From: Desulfobacula sp964636495
GTDB taxonomy: Bacteria; Desulfobacterota; Desulfobacteria; Desulfobacterales; Desulfobacteraceae
Length of the DNA stretch: 44,726 nucleotides
Reading direction: 5' to 3'
NCBI GenBank assembly: GCA_964636495.1
Contig: CAZWSL010000026.1
Coordinates: 1-44,726 of the forward strand
Shown here: one piece after another, positions 34,842 through 43,758 of the stretch
Layout of the letters: each line of letters opens with the position of its first letter
Numbering within the stretch: position 1 is the first letter of the stretch
Program-made: the position numbers and the translations under genes
The notes under the pieces: model-generated
Told to the model about the DNA's origin: nothing
Databases searched by the model: none
Seen by the model: the letters and a program-made list of their open reading frames with translations, nothing else

Positions 34842-37800
34842 ATGTCTGAAAAGCAGAAAGCCTTCAGAAAACTCAGTGCCATTTTCAGTGCAGATGTCAA
34901 AGGTTACAGCCGCCTTATGGCAGATGATGAATTCCACACCATTGAAACACTGAAAAAATACCGGAAAATCATGACCGGAATCATCCAGAAGCATACCGGT
35001 CGTGTGGTAGATGCGCCTGGAGACAATATGCTGGCTGAATTTTCAAGTGTTGTCCATGCCGTTCAGGGGGCTGTATCAATTCAAAAAGAACTGAAAAAAA
35101 GGAATGATGAACTGCCCCATAACAAGAGATTGATATTCCGTATCGGCATTAACATCGGGGATGTTATTCAGGATGGTGACAATCTGTATGGTGAAGGGGT
35201 GAATATTACCGCCCGTATTGAAGGCATCACCGATCCTGGCGGTATCTGCGTTTCAAGAGGTGTTTATGATCATATAAAAAATAAACTCAGTTTGGGATAT
35301 GAATATATTGGAGAACATTCTGTTAAAAACATAAAAGATCCTGTCAGGGTTTACAGGATTCTGATTTCAGAAGAGGATGCTGGAAAACGGATTGGAGAGA
35401 CATCATATCTGCTGCAGAAAAACGGATTAAAATTAGCGCTGGTATTTTTAATATTTCTTTCAATCGTTATAGTCTGGCAATTTTTCCATGAAAAATCTCC
35501 ACCAATGGAAAAGGTGTCATTGGATAACATGGCCTTTCCCCTGCCCTCAAAACCTTCCATTGCCGTGCTTGCCTTTGATAATATGAGTGGAAACCAGGAA
35601 CAGAAGTATTTTTGTGATGGCCTGGCTGAAGAGATTATTGCAGCACTTTCAAGTGTACCGGAATTGTTCGTTATTGCCCGGAACTCCTCTTTCGCTTACA
35701 AAGGAAAACCAGTCAAAGCCCAGCAAATCAGTGAAGAACTGGGGGTTCAGTATATTCTGGAAGGCAGCGTCCGAAAGTCCGGCGAAAATGTGAGAATAAC
35801 GGCACAGCTTATAGATGCGTTGAACGGAAAAAATTTGTGGGCGGAAAACTATGATTGCAAGGAAAAAGATACGATTGCTCTCCAGGAAGACATTGCCATG
35901 AAAGTTATTACGGAACTTCAGGCAAAGATAACAGGAAAAGAAAATATCCGTATCAGAGAGTCATGTTCACAGAACCCGAAAGCATATTTGAAATATTTAA
36001 AGGCTCTGGGTCATGTTCAACTGTTTACAAAAGAAAATAACCTGGCTGCTATGCGTTTGGCAAAGGAAGCTATTGCTCTGGATCCTGAATATGCATGTGC
36101 ATATTCACTTCTGGGTGGTATACACTGGTTATCAGTAATTCTTGGATTATCACAATCACCAAAAGAAGATCTGGTATCAGCGATGCAGATGGTCAGTAAA
36201 GCAATTGAGCTCAAACCTTCATATGCAGGTCCTCATGCCATACTTGCCAGGATTAAAGCTACCATAGGACAATATGACCAGGCATTGATTGACGCTGAAA
36301 AATCGATAGCGACTAACCCTGAATCCGGAACGGCAAATCTTTCTATGGGGTTTGTTTTAATGCAATCGGGAAAGGCAGAAGAAGCTATCCCATTTTTAAA
36401 AAAAACAATTCGTCTTGATCCATTTGCCACTCCTTCTTTATATATGCTCGGCGCGGCATATTTCTTTAACAGGCAATACGAAGAAGCAATTGAAACAAGT
36501 AAAAAAGTATTAAATCAAAATCCTGAATTTTCCCGAGCCTGGAGGCTTCTGGCAGCATCATACAGTGCGGTCGGCCGTATGGAAGAAGCCAAAGCTGCTG
36601 CCTCTTCGTTCCTTAAGTTCGAACCAGGATTTAATTTAGAAAAATTTTCAAAAAATTTAAAATATAAAAACCCATCAGACAAAGATCTCATTATAAATAA
36701 TTTGAAAAAAGCAGGTTTGCCGGAGAATTCACCGCTTCTGATTCCAGACAGACTGTCCATTGCTGTTCTTCCTTTTAACAACATGACAGGAGACTCTTCA
36801 CAGGATTATTTCAGTGACGGGATAACCGAGCAAATCATCACATCACTCTCTAATGTTCCAGATCTTTTTGTCATAGCGAGGAATTCTACATTTGTGTATA
36901 AAAATAAACCCGTAAAGGTTCAGCAGATTGCAGCAGATCTGGGTGTTAAGTATATTCTGGAGGGCAGCGTCCAGAAGACGGAAACTCGGTTACGTATAAC
37001 AGCTCAGCTTATTGATGCCATTTCAGGCCATCATTTATGGGCTGAAAATTATGATAGAAAAATAACAGATATTTTTCGTATTCAAGACGAAATTACCAAG
37101 GAAATAATTGCCAAGCTGCAGATAGAGCTTTCTGCTACAGAACTGGGTCGCCTTTCTGCAATAAAAACTGATAATTTAAAGGCCTATGAAAAATATTTAA
37201 AAGGCCATAAGCACATATCAAAGCGAACATTCGGAGATACACTTAAAGCCAGAAAATTTGCTGAAGAATCAATCAAACTGGACCCGGAGTATGGAGCAGC
37301 CTATCAGTTATCAGCCCTCACATACCTGGATGCAATCTTCATGCATAAAGCAGAGTCACCCAGTGAAAATCTTCATAAAGCTGAAAATTTAATTCATGAA
37401 TCAGTTCGATTAAGTGGAGATGACTACATGACTCATCGGACGTTCAGTATGATATACTATTTAAAAAAACAATTTGATAAATCAATTGATGAAGCATATA
37501 AAGCAGTTGAATTAAACCCAAATTCGGCAGAATGCCAGTATATGTATGGAATGATATTAGGTTTACTTGGAAACCATGAAAAAGCAATTCCGGTTTTAGA
37601 AAGAGCGATCAGGTTAAATCCTGTTTCACCGATTAAATATTTAAACCAGCTGGCAAGACAGTATTTGTTCTTAAACCAATACGACAAAGCCATACCCTTG
37701 TGGGAAGAAACTCTCAAAAAAAATTCTGAGTATTATTATGCCCATATGAGTCTTATTGTTGCCTATCAACTTACAGGTGAGATAGAAAAAGCAAAAGAGA

Positions 37801-37931
37801 GTGTAAAAGAGTTAATTCGAATAAAACCAACGTTCACAGTGTCTTTTCTTGAAAAACGTTTCATACAAAAAGGAAAAAGTAATAAAGAATTTTTTTTGAA
37901 GGCTTTGCGTGAAGCTGGTCTGCCGGAATAA
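34842..37931 (+). CDS. Membrane adenylate/guanylate cyclase with two tandem TolB/FlgO-like plus TPR modules
   Basis: The 1029-residue protein has a class III cyclase domain at the N-terminus (about 8-185): FSADVKGYSRLM with the first metal Asp, DAPGDNMLAEF with the second, and YGEGVNITARIEG with the catalytic Asn/Arg. One membrane helix follows (about 195-213). The remainder is one module repeated twice: an FlgO/TolB-N-like domain (PSIAVLAFDNMSG...ILEGSVRKSG; SIAVLPFNNMTG...ILEGSVQKTE), then TPR repeats, each copy ending with KAGLPE or EAGLPE. ATG 34842 is favoured over an in-frame GTG at 34830. It probably makes a cyclic nucleotide in response to an extracytoplasmic or protein signal. Confidence 0.83.
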   Translation: MSEKQKAFRKLSAIFSADVKGYSRLMADDEFHTIETLKKYRKIMTGIIQKHTGRVVDAPGDNMLAEFSSVVHAVQGAVSIQKELKKRNDELPHNKRLIFRIGINIGDVIQDGDNLYGEGVNITARIEGITDPGGICVSRGVYDHIKNKLSLGYEYIGEHSVKNIKDPVRVYRILISEEDAGKRIGETSYLLQKNGLKLALVFLIFLSIVIVWQFFHEKSPPMEKVSLDNMAFPLPSKPSIAVLAFDNMSGNQEQKYFCDGLAEEIIAALSSVPELFVIARNSSFAYKGKPVKAQQISEELGVQYILEGSVRKSGENVRITAQLIDALNGKNLWAENYDCKEKDTIALQEDIAMKVITELQAKITGKENIRIRESCSQNPKAYLKYLKALGHVQLFTKENNLAAMRLAKEAIALDPEYACAYSLLGGIHWLSVILGLSQSPKEDLVSAMQMVSKAIELKPSYAGPHAILARIKATIGQYDQALIDAEKSIATNPESGTANLSMGFVLMQSGKAEEAIPFLKKTIRLDPFATPSLYMLGAAYFFNRQYEEAIETSKKVLNQNPEFSRAWRLLAASYSAVGRMEEAKAAASSFLKFEPGFNLEKFSKNLKYKNPSDKDLIINNLKKAGLPENSPLLIPDRLSIAVLPFNNMTGDSSQDYFSDGITEQIITSLSNVPDLFVIARNSTFVYKNKPVKVQQIAADLGVKYILEGSVQKTETRLRITAQLIDAISGHHLWAENYDRKITDIFRIQDEITKEIIAKLQIELSATELGRLSAIKTDNLKAYEKYLKGHKHISKRTFGDTLKARKFAEESIKLDPEYGAAYQLSALTYLDAIFMHKAESPSENLHKAENLIHESVRLSGDDYMTHRTFSMIYYLKKQFDKSIDEAYKAVELNPNSAECQYMYGMILGLLGNHEKAIPVLERAIRLNPVSPIKYLNQLARQYLFLNQYDKAIPLWEETLKKNSEYYYAHMSLIVAYQLTGEIEKAKESVKELIRIKPTFTVSFLEKRFIQKGKSNKEFFLKALREAGLPE

Positions 37932-38085
37932 ATAAAGATCAGGAGTGAATCAAAAAAGATCGTTTCCTGTCTGATGTTAAAGTGAGCTGACAACTCAATC
38001 CGGGTTACATGCTGATGGAAGGCATTTTTGAATACTGATTGAAATAACTTTTCATTATCAAAAAAACACTTGTTTTATAAGTCTT

Positions 38086-41000
38086 TTATTCCAATTTAAT
38101 CTTTAAATTTTTTGTTAGTTTTATTATTTCCTGTTTGGCGTTTTCACAATCAAATGTCTTGATATATTTTTCAATCGGATGCAGTTGCTTAGCTGGTACA
38201 TGAGTTTTTAATTCAGATAAAAACGGCTCAGCCTCAAATGGATTGAATTGATCTAAAACTGACAGAAGTTTACCAAAAATTTCTTTTAATTTATCCATAT
38301 CAATTTCTTTTTCAAGTACTTCATCTTTATTTTTAGATGCGTTAAGGTTTTGAATTTCGCTGATAACTGTTTTAATTGCTAAATCAAGATCAGATATCTG
38401 TTTGTTTATTTCCACCAATTGTTCTTTTCTGATTTTCGTATCAATAATCGTAACGATGTCAGCGATATCCACCATTGATAAATTCCCAGCCACCCCTTTG
38501 AGAGCGTGGGTAATTTGATAGGCGTCTTCCAGGTTATATTGATCAATAAAACGCTTTAATTTAGTTACAACATCCTTGTAATCTTGAGAAAAAGTTAACA
38601 AGGCCTCTAAGTAAACTTTCGGGTCCTGCCAATTTTTCAGTCCTGTTGTTGTGTCAACACCGGTAAGTGAAGATAACTCCAATATGGATAAATCGTTGCT
38701 CTCTTTTGTGGTTACATCAAACTTCCAACCTATATCTTCGGGAATAATTTTTTCTATTGTCGTAAAAAGAAGAATAAAATCAATGGGCTTAGATACAACG
38801 GCATTCATTCCTGATGACAGATACTCTTCCTTTTCATCTTTCATTACACCGGCAGTCATCGCAATGATGGGGATATTTTTCTCTGTATTTGATTCAAATT
38901 CACGAATCTGTCTTGTGGCTTCAAGACCATTCATCTCAGGCATATGTATATCCATGAGAATAACATCAAATCGCTTTTGGGATTTAATTATCTCAACTGC
39001 CTGAAGCCCGTTCCAAGCTACTGTAACTTCGTGATCTTGCTTTTCAAGTCGGATTTTGACAAGTTCTACATTCACCTTAATATCTTCAACCAGCAAGACC
39101 TTAAACCCATGACGAAATTTATGATAATCGGATTTATCAGAAGTAATTATTGTATCATTTTTTTTCAAAACCTGACCCGTTATCATTGTTTTAATAGTAA
39201 AATAAAAGGTACTCCCTTTCCCAAAAGTACTTTCTGCCCAGATCCGTCCACCCATCAACTCCACTAATTCTTTGGAAATGGTTGTGCCCAGTCCTGTTCC
39301 TCCAAATTGGCGCGTTGTGGAATTATCTACTTGAGTGAATGATTCAAAAATTTGATTTAATCGATCCGCTGGAATACCTATTCCAGTATCTTCCACGGAA
39401 AACTGAAGCAGTTCTTTATCTTTTAACGGCACGATACGTATGGTTATACGACCTTTCTCCGTGAACTTGATTGCATTGCTGACAAGGTTAACAATAACCT
39501 GCTTCAATCTAAACGGATCTCCTATTAATGACTCTGATAAGGCAGGGTCAATATCAACTAAAAGCTTAAGATCTTTTTCCTGAATTTTTAACTCCATTGT
39601 CCGACAGATCTCTTCCATAAATAAATTCAGATTGAACAGACTGTTTTCAATTGTCAGCTTACCCTGTTCAAGCTTGCTTATATCAAGGATGTCGTTTATC
39701 AAATTCAAAAGCCCAACACCTGAACTCTGTGCAATTTTAAGATGTTTATAATGTTTTTTGGGCAATGAAGAATCTTCCAGAACAATCTCTATAAATCCAA
39801 GCAATGAATTTAACGGCGTTCGAATCTCATGGCTCATATTGGCAAGGAATTGGCTTTTTGCTTTAGTTGCAGCTTCTGCTGATTTACGGGCTTCCCTGAG
39901 ATTATTTTCATAATTTCTGCGCTCCGTAATATCTTCTTTGACGGCTACATAATGAGTAATATTGCCACTTTTATTGGTAATTGGCGCAATTGCAGCCGAT
40001 TCCCAGTATATATCTCCATTTTTTTTCCGATTGCAAAATTCTCCATGCCATTCGTTGCCTGAAGTTATCGACTGCCATAATTTTTTGTACATCTCTGCTG
40101 GTTGTCTTCCAGAATTCAGAATACGAGGATTCTGGCCTATAGTTTCCTCCAAACTGTATCCGGTCACTTCGACAAATTTTGGATTAGCATATTCAATATT
40201 TCCTTTCTTATCAGTGATAACAACACAAACCGGACTAGCCTCCACGGCTCGAGATAATTTTTTTATTGCCTCCTCAGCCAGTTTTTGATCATGTATATCC
40301 CTGCCAACACCGATAATAGAATCAAGCTTGCCTTTTTCATCTAATACAGCGGTATGGAGCCAGGCCTGATAGCGTTCGCCATTTTTAGTCTCTGTAAGGA
40401 CCTCTATATAACTATTATGGGGTGGATTGGAAATCTCTTCAATAATATTCTGAATTTCTTGCCGTTCATTTTTATCAAACAATTCTATAAAAGGCTTTCC
40501 GAACAATCTTTCCTGAGTCTGATTAAATGTTCTGCATAATGACGGACTCACAAAGTTAAGATGTCCGTTTCGACTAAATTTAGCAATCATATCTGTCTGA
40601 TTTTCAACAAGCAGGCGATACTGTTTTTCATTTGCCTCGATCTGCTGGATATAGGAGTTGATCTTATTGGTCATTAAATTTAGAGTCCTAAAAACAATCT
40701 GAAACTCAATGGAAAGATTTTTATCCACTGGGATTTGGTATAAAACATTTTCTTGGATTTTCAGGGTTTCCTCAACTGTTTTTGAAGCTTCGTCCTTTGT
40801 CTTTTTTCCAAACAATATGATGACAGAGGCAATGAGTATTACCAGTATAAAGGATATAAGTTGCAGGATTTTGATTGTTTGTTTCAGCTTCTTATTTGCC
40901 TGAGCAAATTCTTCATTTTTATGATGGAATGATTGCATGAGTGTGTTTGTTTTTTCTTCACGCAGTTTGGTGTAGCGGTCTTTGTCATTTTCGATTTTCA

Positions 41001-41754
41001 ACAAATTTGAAAACGAAGTGACAAGTTCCCGGGATGTTCTTAAAAGATCTTCGACCAGAATACCGTCTTGGGCATCAAGGGAATAACTCTCAAAAGCATT
41101 GATCAAGTCGGTTAGCTGTTCCATCTTTTGAGAAAATTTTTTTCTTATTTCAGCCAAATCAAACTGTTGCTCAGTTTCCTTGAAAATCAATACAATATCC
41201 AACATAACAGCCTTCATTGAAGAGGCGGTTTTTATGATATTAATTTCAGAATTTGATTCACCAGAGTTTCGATGAAAATTTTCATCTCCGAAATAATCTA
41301 TTTTAGCCGGCTCATTCTGCAACAAATTTTTAAGATATACAATGTGGTGCTCGTGAATATACCGGATGCTGTTAACTAATTCTGTGAAAAATCTGTTTAC
41401 ACTATTTGTAAGGAATCTAACCTCCATATTGGCATAAAAGTATTTTTCAGAATAATCCAGTCTCTCAGTAATGTATTCATCTTCTGTGTCGGACAGGATA
41501 TCAACAAAATTCCGACGTAAGGCAGAGTGTCTATTAATATTATTTGTATACTCAGAGGGTTTTTTAAATGAATTGATTTCTTGAACAAGGATATTACCAA
41601 AAGCTTTTTCCAAGCTGATAATTTTCACTAATTGTTGTTCAGACGATTCCACTACAATATAGAAGTAAGTATTTAACGCTCCTACAAAAAGGAGTATCAA
41701 GATTAATATTATGATAACATACTGCCTGTCTTTTATTGTATTGAAACCTATCAA
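38086..41754 (-). CDS. Membrane hybrid histidine kinase (sensor-PAS-PAS-HisKA-HATPase-REC-HPt)
   Basis: The 1222-residue protein has a membrane helix (about 10-32), a helical extracytoplasmic sensor (33-295), a second helix (about 296-316), two PAS domains (from about 378 and 505), the phospho-acceptor MSHEIRTP (His near 641), the ATPase domain (SNAIKFTEKG, VEDTGIGIP, GGTGLGTTIS; about 740-870), a receiver (VLLVEDIKVN; VILMDIHMP, Asp near 933) and an HPt domain (ITHALKGVAGN, His near 1082). It could run a complete internal phosphorelay. The start appears to be TTG at 41754, two bases after the rhodanese stop, with no strong ribosome site, so translation is probably coupled to the rhodanese gene. 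The decayed duplicate has ATG two codons upstream. Confidence 0.9.
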   Translation of the reverse strand: MIGFNTIKDRQYVIIILILILLFVGALNTYFYIVVESSEQQLVKIISLEKAFGNILVQEINSFKKPSEYTNNINRHSALRRNFVDILSDTEDEYITERLDYSEKYFYANMEVRFLTNSVNRFFTELVNSIRYIHEHHIVYLKNLLQNEPAKIDYFGDENFHRNSGESNSEINIIKTASSMKAVMLDIVLIFKETEQQFDLAEIRKKFSQKMEQLTDLINAFESYSLDAQDGILVEDLLRTSRELVTSFSNLLKIENDKDRYTKLREEKTNTLMQSFHHKNEEFAQANKKLKQTIKILQLISFILVILIASVIILFGKKTKDEASKTVEETLKIQENVLYQIPVDKNLSIEFQIVFRTLNLMTNKINSYIQQIEANEKQYRLLVENQTDMIAKFSRNGHLNFVSPSLCRTFNQTQERLFGKPFIELFDKNERQEIQNIIEEISNPPHNSYIEVLTETKNGERYQAWLHTAVLDEKGKLDSIIGVGRDIHDQKLAEEAIKKLSRAVEASPVCVVITDKKGNIEYANPKFVEVTGYSLEETIGQNPRILNSGRQPAEMYKKLWQSITSGNEWHGEFCNRKKNGDIYWESAAIAPITNKSGNITHYVAVKEDITERRNYENNLREARKSAEAATKAKSQFLANMSHEIRTPLNSLLGFIEIVLEDSSLPKKHYKHLKIAQSSGVGLLNLINDILDISKLEQGKLTIENSLFNLNLFMEEICRTMELKIQEKDLKLLVDIDPALSESLIGDPFRLKQVIVNLVSNAIKFTEKGRITIRIVPLKDKELLQFSVEDTGIGIPADRLNQIFESFTQVDNSTTRQFGGTGLGTTISKELVELMGGRIWAESTFGKGSTFYFTIKTMITGQVLKKNDTIITSDKSDYHKFRHGFKVLLVEDIKVNVELVKIRLEKQDHEVTVAWNGLQAVEIIKSQKRFDVILMDIHMPEMNGLEATRQIREFESNTEKNIPIIAMTAGVMKDEKEEYLSSGMNAVVSKPIDFILLFTTIEKIIPEDIGWKFDVTTKESNDLSILELSSLTGVDTTTGLKNWQDPKVYLEALLTFSQDYKDVVTKLKRFIDQYNLEDAYQITHALKGVAGNLSMVDIADIVTIIDTKIRKEQLVEINKQISDLDLAIKTVISEIQNLNASKNKDEVLEKEIDMDKLKEIFGKLLSVLDQFNPFEAEPFLSELKTHVPAKQLHPIEKYIKTFDCENAKQEIIKLTKNLKIKLE

Positions 41755-41756
41755 AA

Positions 41757-42584
41757 TTATTTTCTTTTTTTATATATGACAGGGTATCCGGATTTGATCC
41801 ATTCCCTCATGCCAAATTGAAGCCCTACAATATTGGTATATCCCCATTTGGACAAATATCTTATAACTGCCCAGTCTCGGTTTCCTGTTTCACTAATCAC
41901 AACCACCAATCCTTTTTTGGGAATTTGTTTTCGCACTTCAGGTTTTTGGAAATCGTCCAACAGGCAGTGAATCGTTTTACAATTTGTTTTAATGTAAGCG
42001 ATTGACTTTTCTTTTGTCATGAAATGTTCGGTACGGTAGTCGATAATATTAACAAGGGGCTTACTCCTATCATCAAGGCAATCCAGCGGTTCTCCTCTTT
42101 GTATTTTCTCCAGGAGTGTATCTGCCGTTATAAATTTTAATTCCTGTTTTGGAAGCTGTTCTATACTCTCTATAATATATCCTGATTTAAGCCAATCCTT
42201 TAATCCTCCATTATATATCAGTATATTATTAAATCCGAGGCTTTTAACGGCAACTGCCGTTTTGTAGGCGAATACTCACCTATACCCCATTCAATAAGTG
42301 ATAATCAGTTTGTTTTTATCTTCACCCAGTTTGTATATTAATTCATTCACGCGGCTCCAGGGGATATTGATTGATCCTGGTATGGATGAATGTTTGAAAA
42401 TGATTTCATCAAGGGTGTTAACCAAAATAAAATCTGTTTTTCCAGCAGCCCTGTCATCAAGCAGTTGCTTCACCTGGTTTGTAGTTAATATATCAAATCT
42501 TTCCATTGCAAATAATGGCGATGATAACAACAATAGAATCCACAAAGAAAGGATAAGCCTTGTTTTTATTTTCCATATTCTCAT
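41757..42584 (-). CDS. Periplasmic tandem rhodanese, probable selenoprotein with two UGA-encoded selenocysteines
   Basis: The frame of 276 codons contains exactly two TGA codons (42291-42293 and 42276-42278; residues 98 and 103) before its TAA. Translation through them gives a signal peptide (1-26), a first rhodanese domain with LVNTLDEIIFKHSSIPGSINIPW, KLIITY-U-MGYR-U-VFAYKTAVAVKSLGF and LIYNGGLKDWLKSGY (here in pieces), and a second rhodanese domain (about 150-275) with NIIDYRTEHF, VVVISETGNRDWAV and GMREWIKSGYP. Both UGA fall in the active-site loop, at positions where relatives have Cys (YC....C). The second domain has Ser where the catalytic Cys is expected. UGA is a normal stop elsewhere here. 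ATG 42584 has GAGG upstream. Alternative: a recently broken gene with two nonsense mutations. Confidence 0.75.
42247..42290 (-). promoter_or_regulatory. SECIS-like hairpins downstream of the two UGA codons
   Basis: On the minus strand, hairpin 1 (42282-42265) pairs TAGGTGA with TCGCCTA (7 bp, one G-U) around loop GTAT; the loop begins 15 bases after the first UGA and the second UGA lies in its stem. Hairpin 2 (42260-42247) pairs ACGGC with GCCGT around loop AGTT; the loop begins 20 bases after the second UGA and 35 after the first. Bacterial SECIS elements are short hairpins within the coding region, roughly 16-37 bases after UGA, with G (usually GU) at the start of the apical loop, so both fit closely. 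Confidence 0.6.
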
Positions 42585-42842
42585 TTTTTGTTTCCTCAAT
42601 TGGTATAATACAAGCATATAAAATTTCACTCATTTAACTATAACATGAAAAGTTTATATCCGCATCATCAAAATTATCAATTATGGAAAATTATTATCTG
42701 GAAATCGCCTTTTCAATGTACTACTTTTTCCGCACAATTGAGATGTGATCTGGTAAGAGAAAAAGCAGAAAAACTTATCATGAATATTCCAAGCAAAAAT
42801 TAAAGTAGTTCCTTTAATCCAAGTGTGACCATCCCGAATTTA

Positions 42843-43385
42843 TTAATTACTACAACCACAATCCTCTTGTAACATCACTCCAAGCGCCTCCAACTCCCCA
42901 GGAGCATAACTCAACCCATACTTTTCTTTAATATAGATCCAGTGTCTGGCATATTCAGGCCAGTAGGGTTTTAAAGGTGGCATCCATTCTTCAGGTCCTT
43001 TATCACTCTTACTCTGATTTGCATTATTCCCAACTGAAAAAAGATTCTCAGGATCGTTTGCAAAAGCCTTTTTTTGATCCCGGGTCCAGTCTGCAGCTCC
43101 GGACCTGTGAGCATTGGCCAAGGGTACCATATGATTGATATCAATATCAGATGCTTTATGATAAATGATTCCAGTATAGGGGCAAAGCCATTCTCCTGCT
43201 ATCACTTTACACTTTTTCTTAGTTTTAAACGTTACAGGAATGAAACTGTCCCTGATCAAAGCCTCTGTTCTTGCCCTTTGACAATCACCATCCAAGTCCT
43301 TCCAGTGTGACCAGTCATTTCTTTTGTATTCACCGGCAAAAAGAAGTCCCGGGAGAAGTATTACAAATAGTATTAATTTTTTCAT
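42843..43385 (-). CDS. Secreted HNH-type nuclease (DUF1524/GmrSD-C-like)
   Basis: The 180-residue protein has a signal peptide (about 1-17), then DLDGDCQRARTEALIRDS, a CK...WLCPYTG stretch with two Cys, and the HNH core DIDINHMVPLANAHRSGAADW with NDPENLFSV and N..KSDKGPEEW (the second Asn/His-type part of the motif). This matches the family of small exported HNH endonucleases. It could degrade environmental DNA for nutrients or act against competitors. No partner gene is adjacent; a C-terminal CGC motif may form a disulfide. Confidence 0.8.
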   Translation of the reverse strand: MKKLILFVILLPGLLFAGEYKRNDWSHWKDLDGDCQRARTEALIRDSFIPVTFKTKKKCKVIAGEWLCPYTGIIYHKASDIDINHMVPLANAHRSGAADWTRDQKKAFANDPENLFSVGNNANQSKSDKGPEEWMPPLKPYWPEYARHWIYIKEKYGLSYAPGELEALGVMLQEDCGCSN

Positions 43386-43584
43386 GAGCTATTCATATCA
43401 CAAAAAAAATAATGAGCAAAGATGTCCTTCAATTTGATCATCCTGTTAATCTTTTTTGTTCAAAGATGCCTTTTGACTGATGGGTGTTGGAATTTTACTA
43501 ATAGTTTAGAAGAGTAAGGTTAACTGGATAAAAAAATGGATCACTTCGAGTCGTCAATTTTGATAGTAAATTGGAAAATTGTCA
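43386..43584. other. Intergenic stretch without a recognised feature
   Basis: No gene, RNA or strong hairpin is seen between the nuclease start and the in-frame extension of the DsrE gene described next. Confidence 0.4.
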
Positions 43585-43758
43585 CTACAGATTTCTGCCG
43601 CAGATTTCCCTGAGCAATTCTTCAATTTCAATAACAGAAAAGCTCAAAACAAGGACAATACTTAATCCAGATAAACCTGCAATTCCAGCAAATATAGATA
43701 TAACATCATAAAAACAATTCTTCAGGACTTTATCTATTATAGAAAAGACTTTTCTGAA
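43585..43758 (-). other. In-frame 57-codon extension beyond the DsrE-gene stop
   Basis: After the TGA at 43759-43761 the same frame stays open for 57 codons to TAG. The predicted sequence contains one convincing membrane helix (VISIFAGIAGLSGLSIVLVL) and an acidic amphipathic tail (EIEELLREIC). No ATG, GTG or TTG start lies before the helix. It may be a separate small membrane protein with an unusual start, a fused domain reached by UGA read-through, or a relic of a longer gene. A hairpin AGAAAA-GTC-TTTTCT follows the TGA, but its loop is only nine bases away, too close for a standard SECIS. Confidence 0.35.

Noticed and set aside
42276..42293. The rhodanese as two separate genes (42291-42629 and 41757-42020)
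   Set aside because: Both pieces and the 85 codons between them are in one frame and make continuous rhodanese domains; the only interruptions are two TGA codons at the active-site loop.
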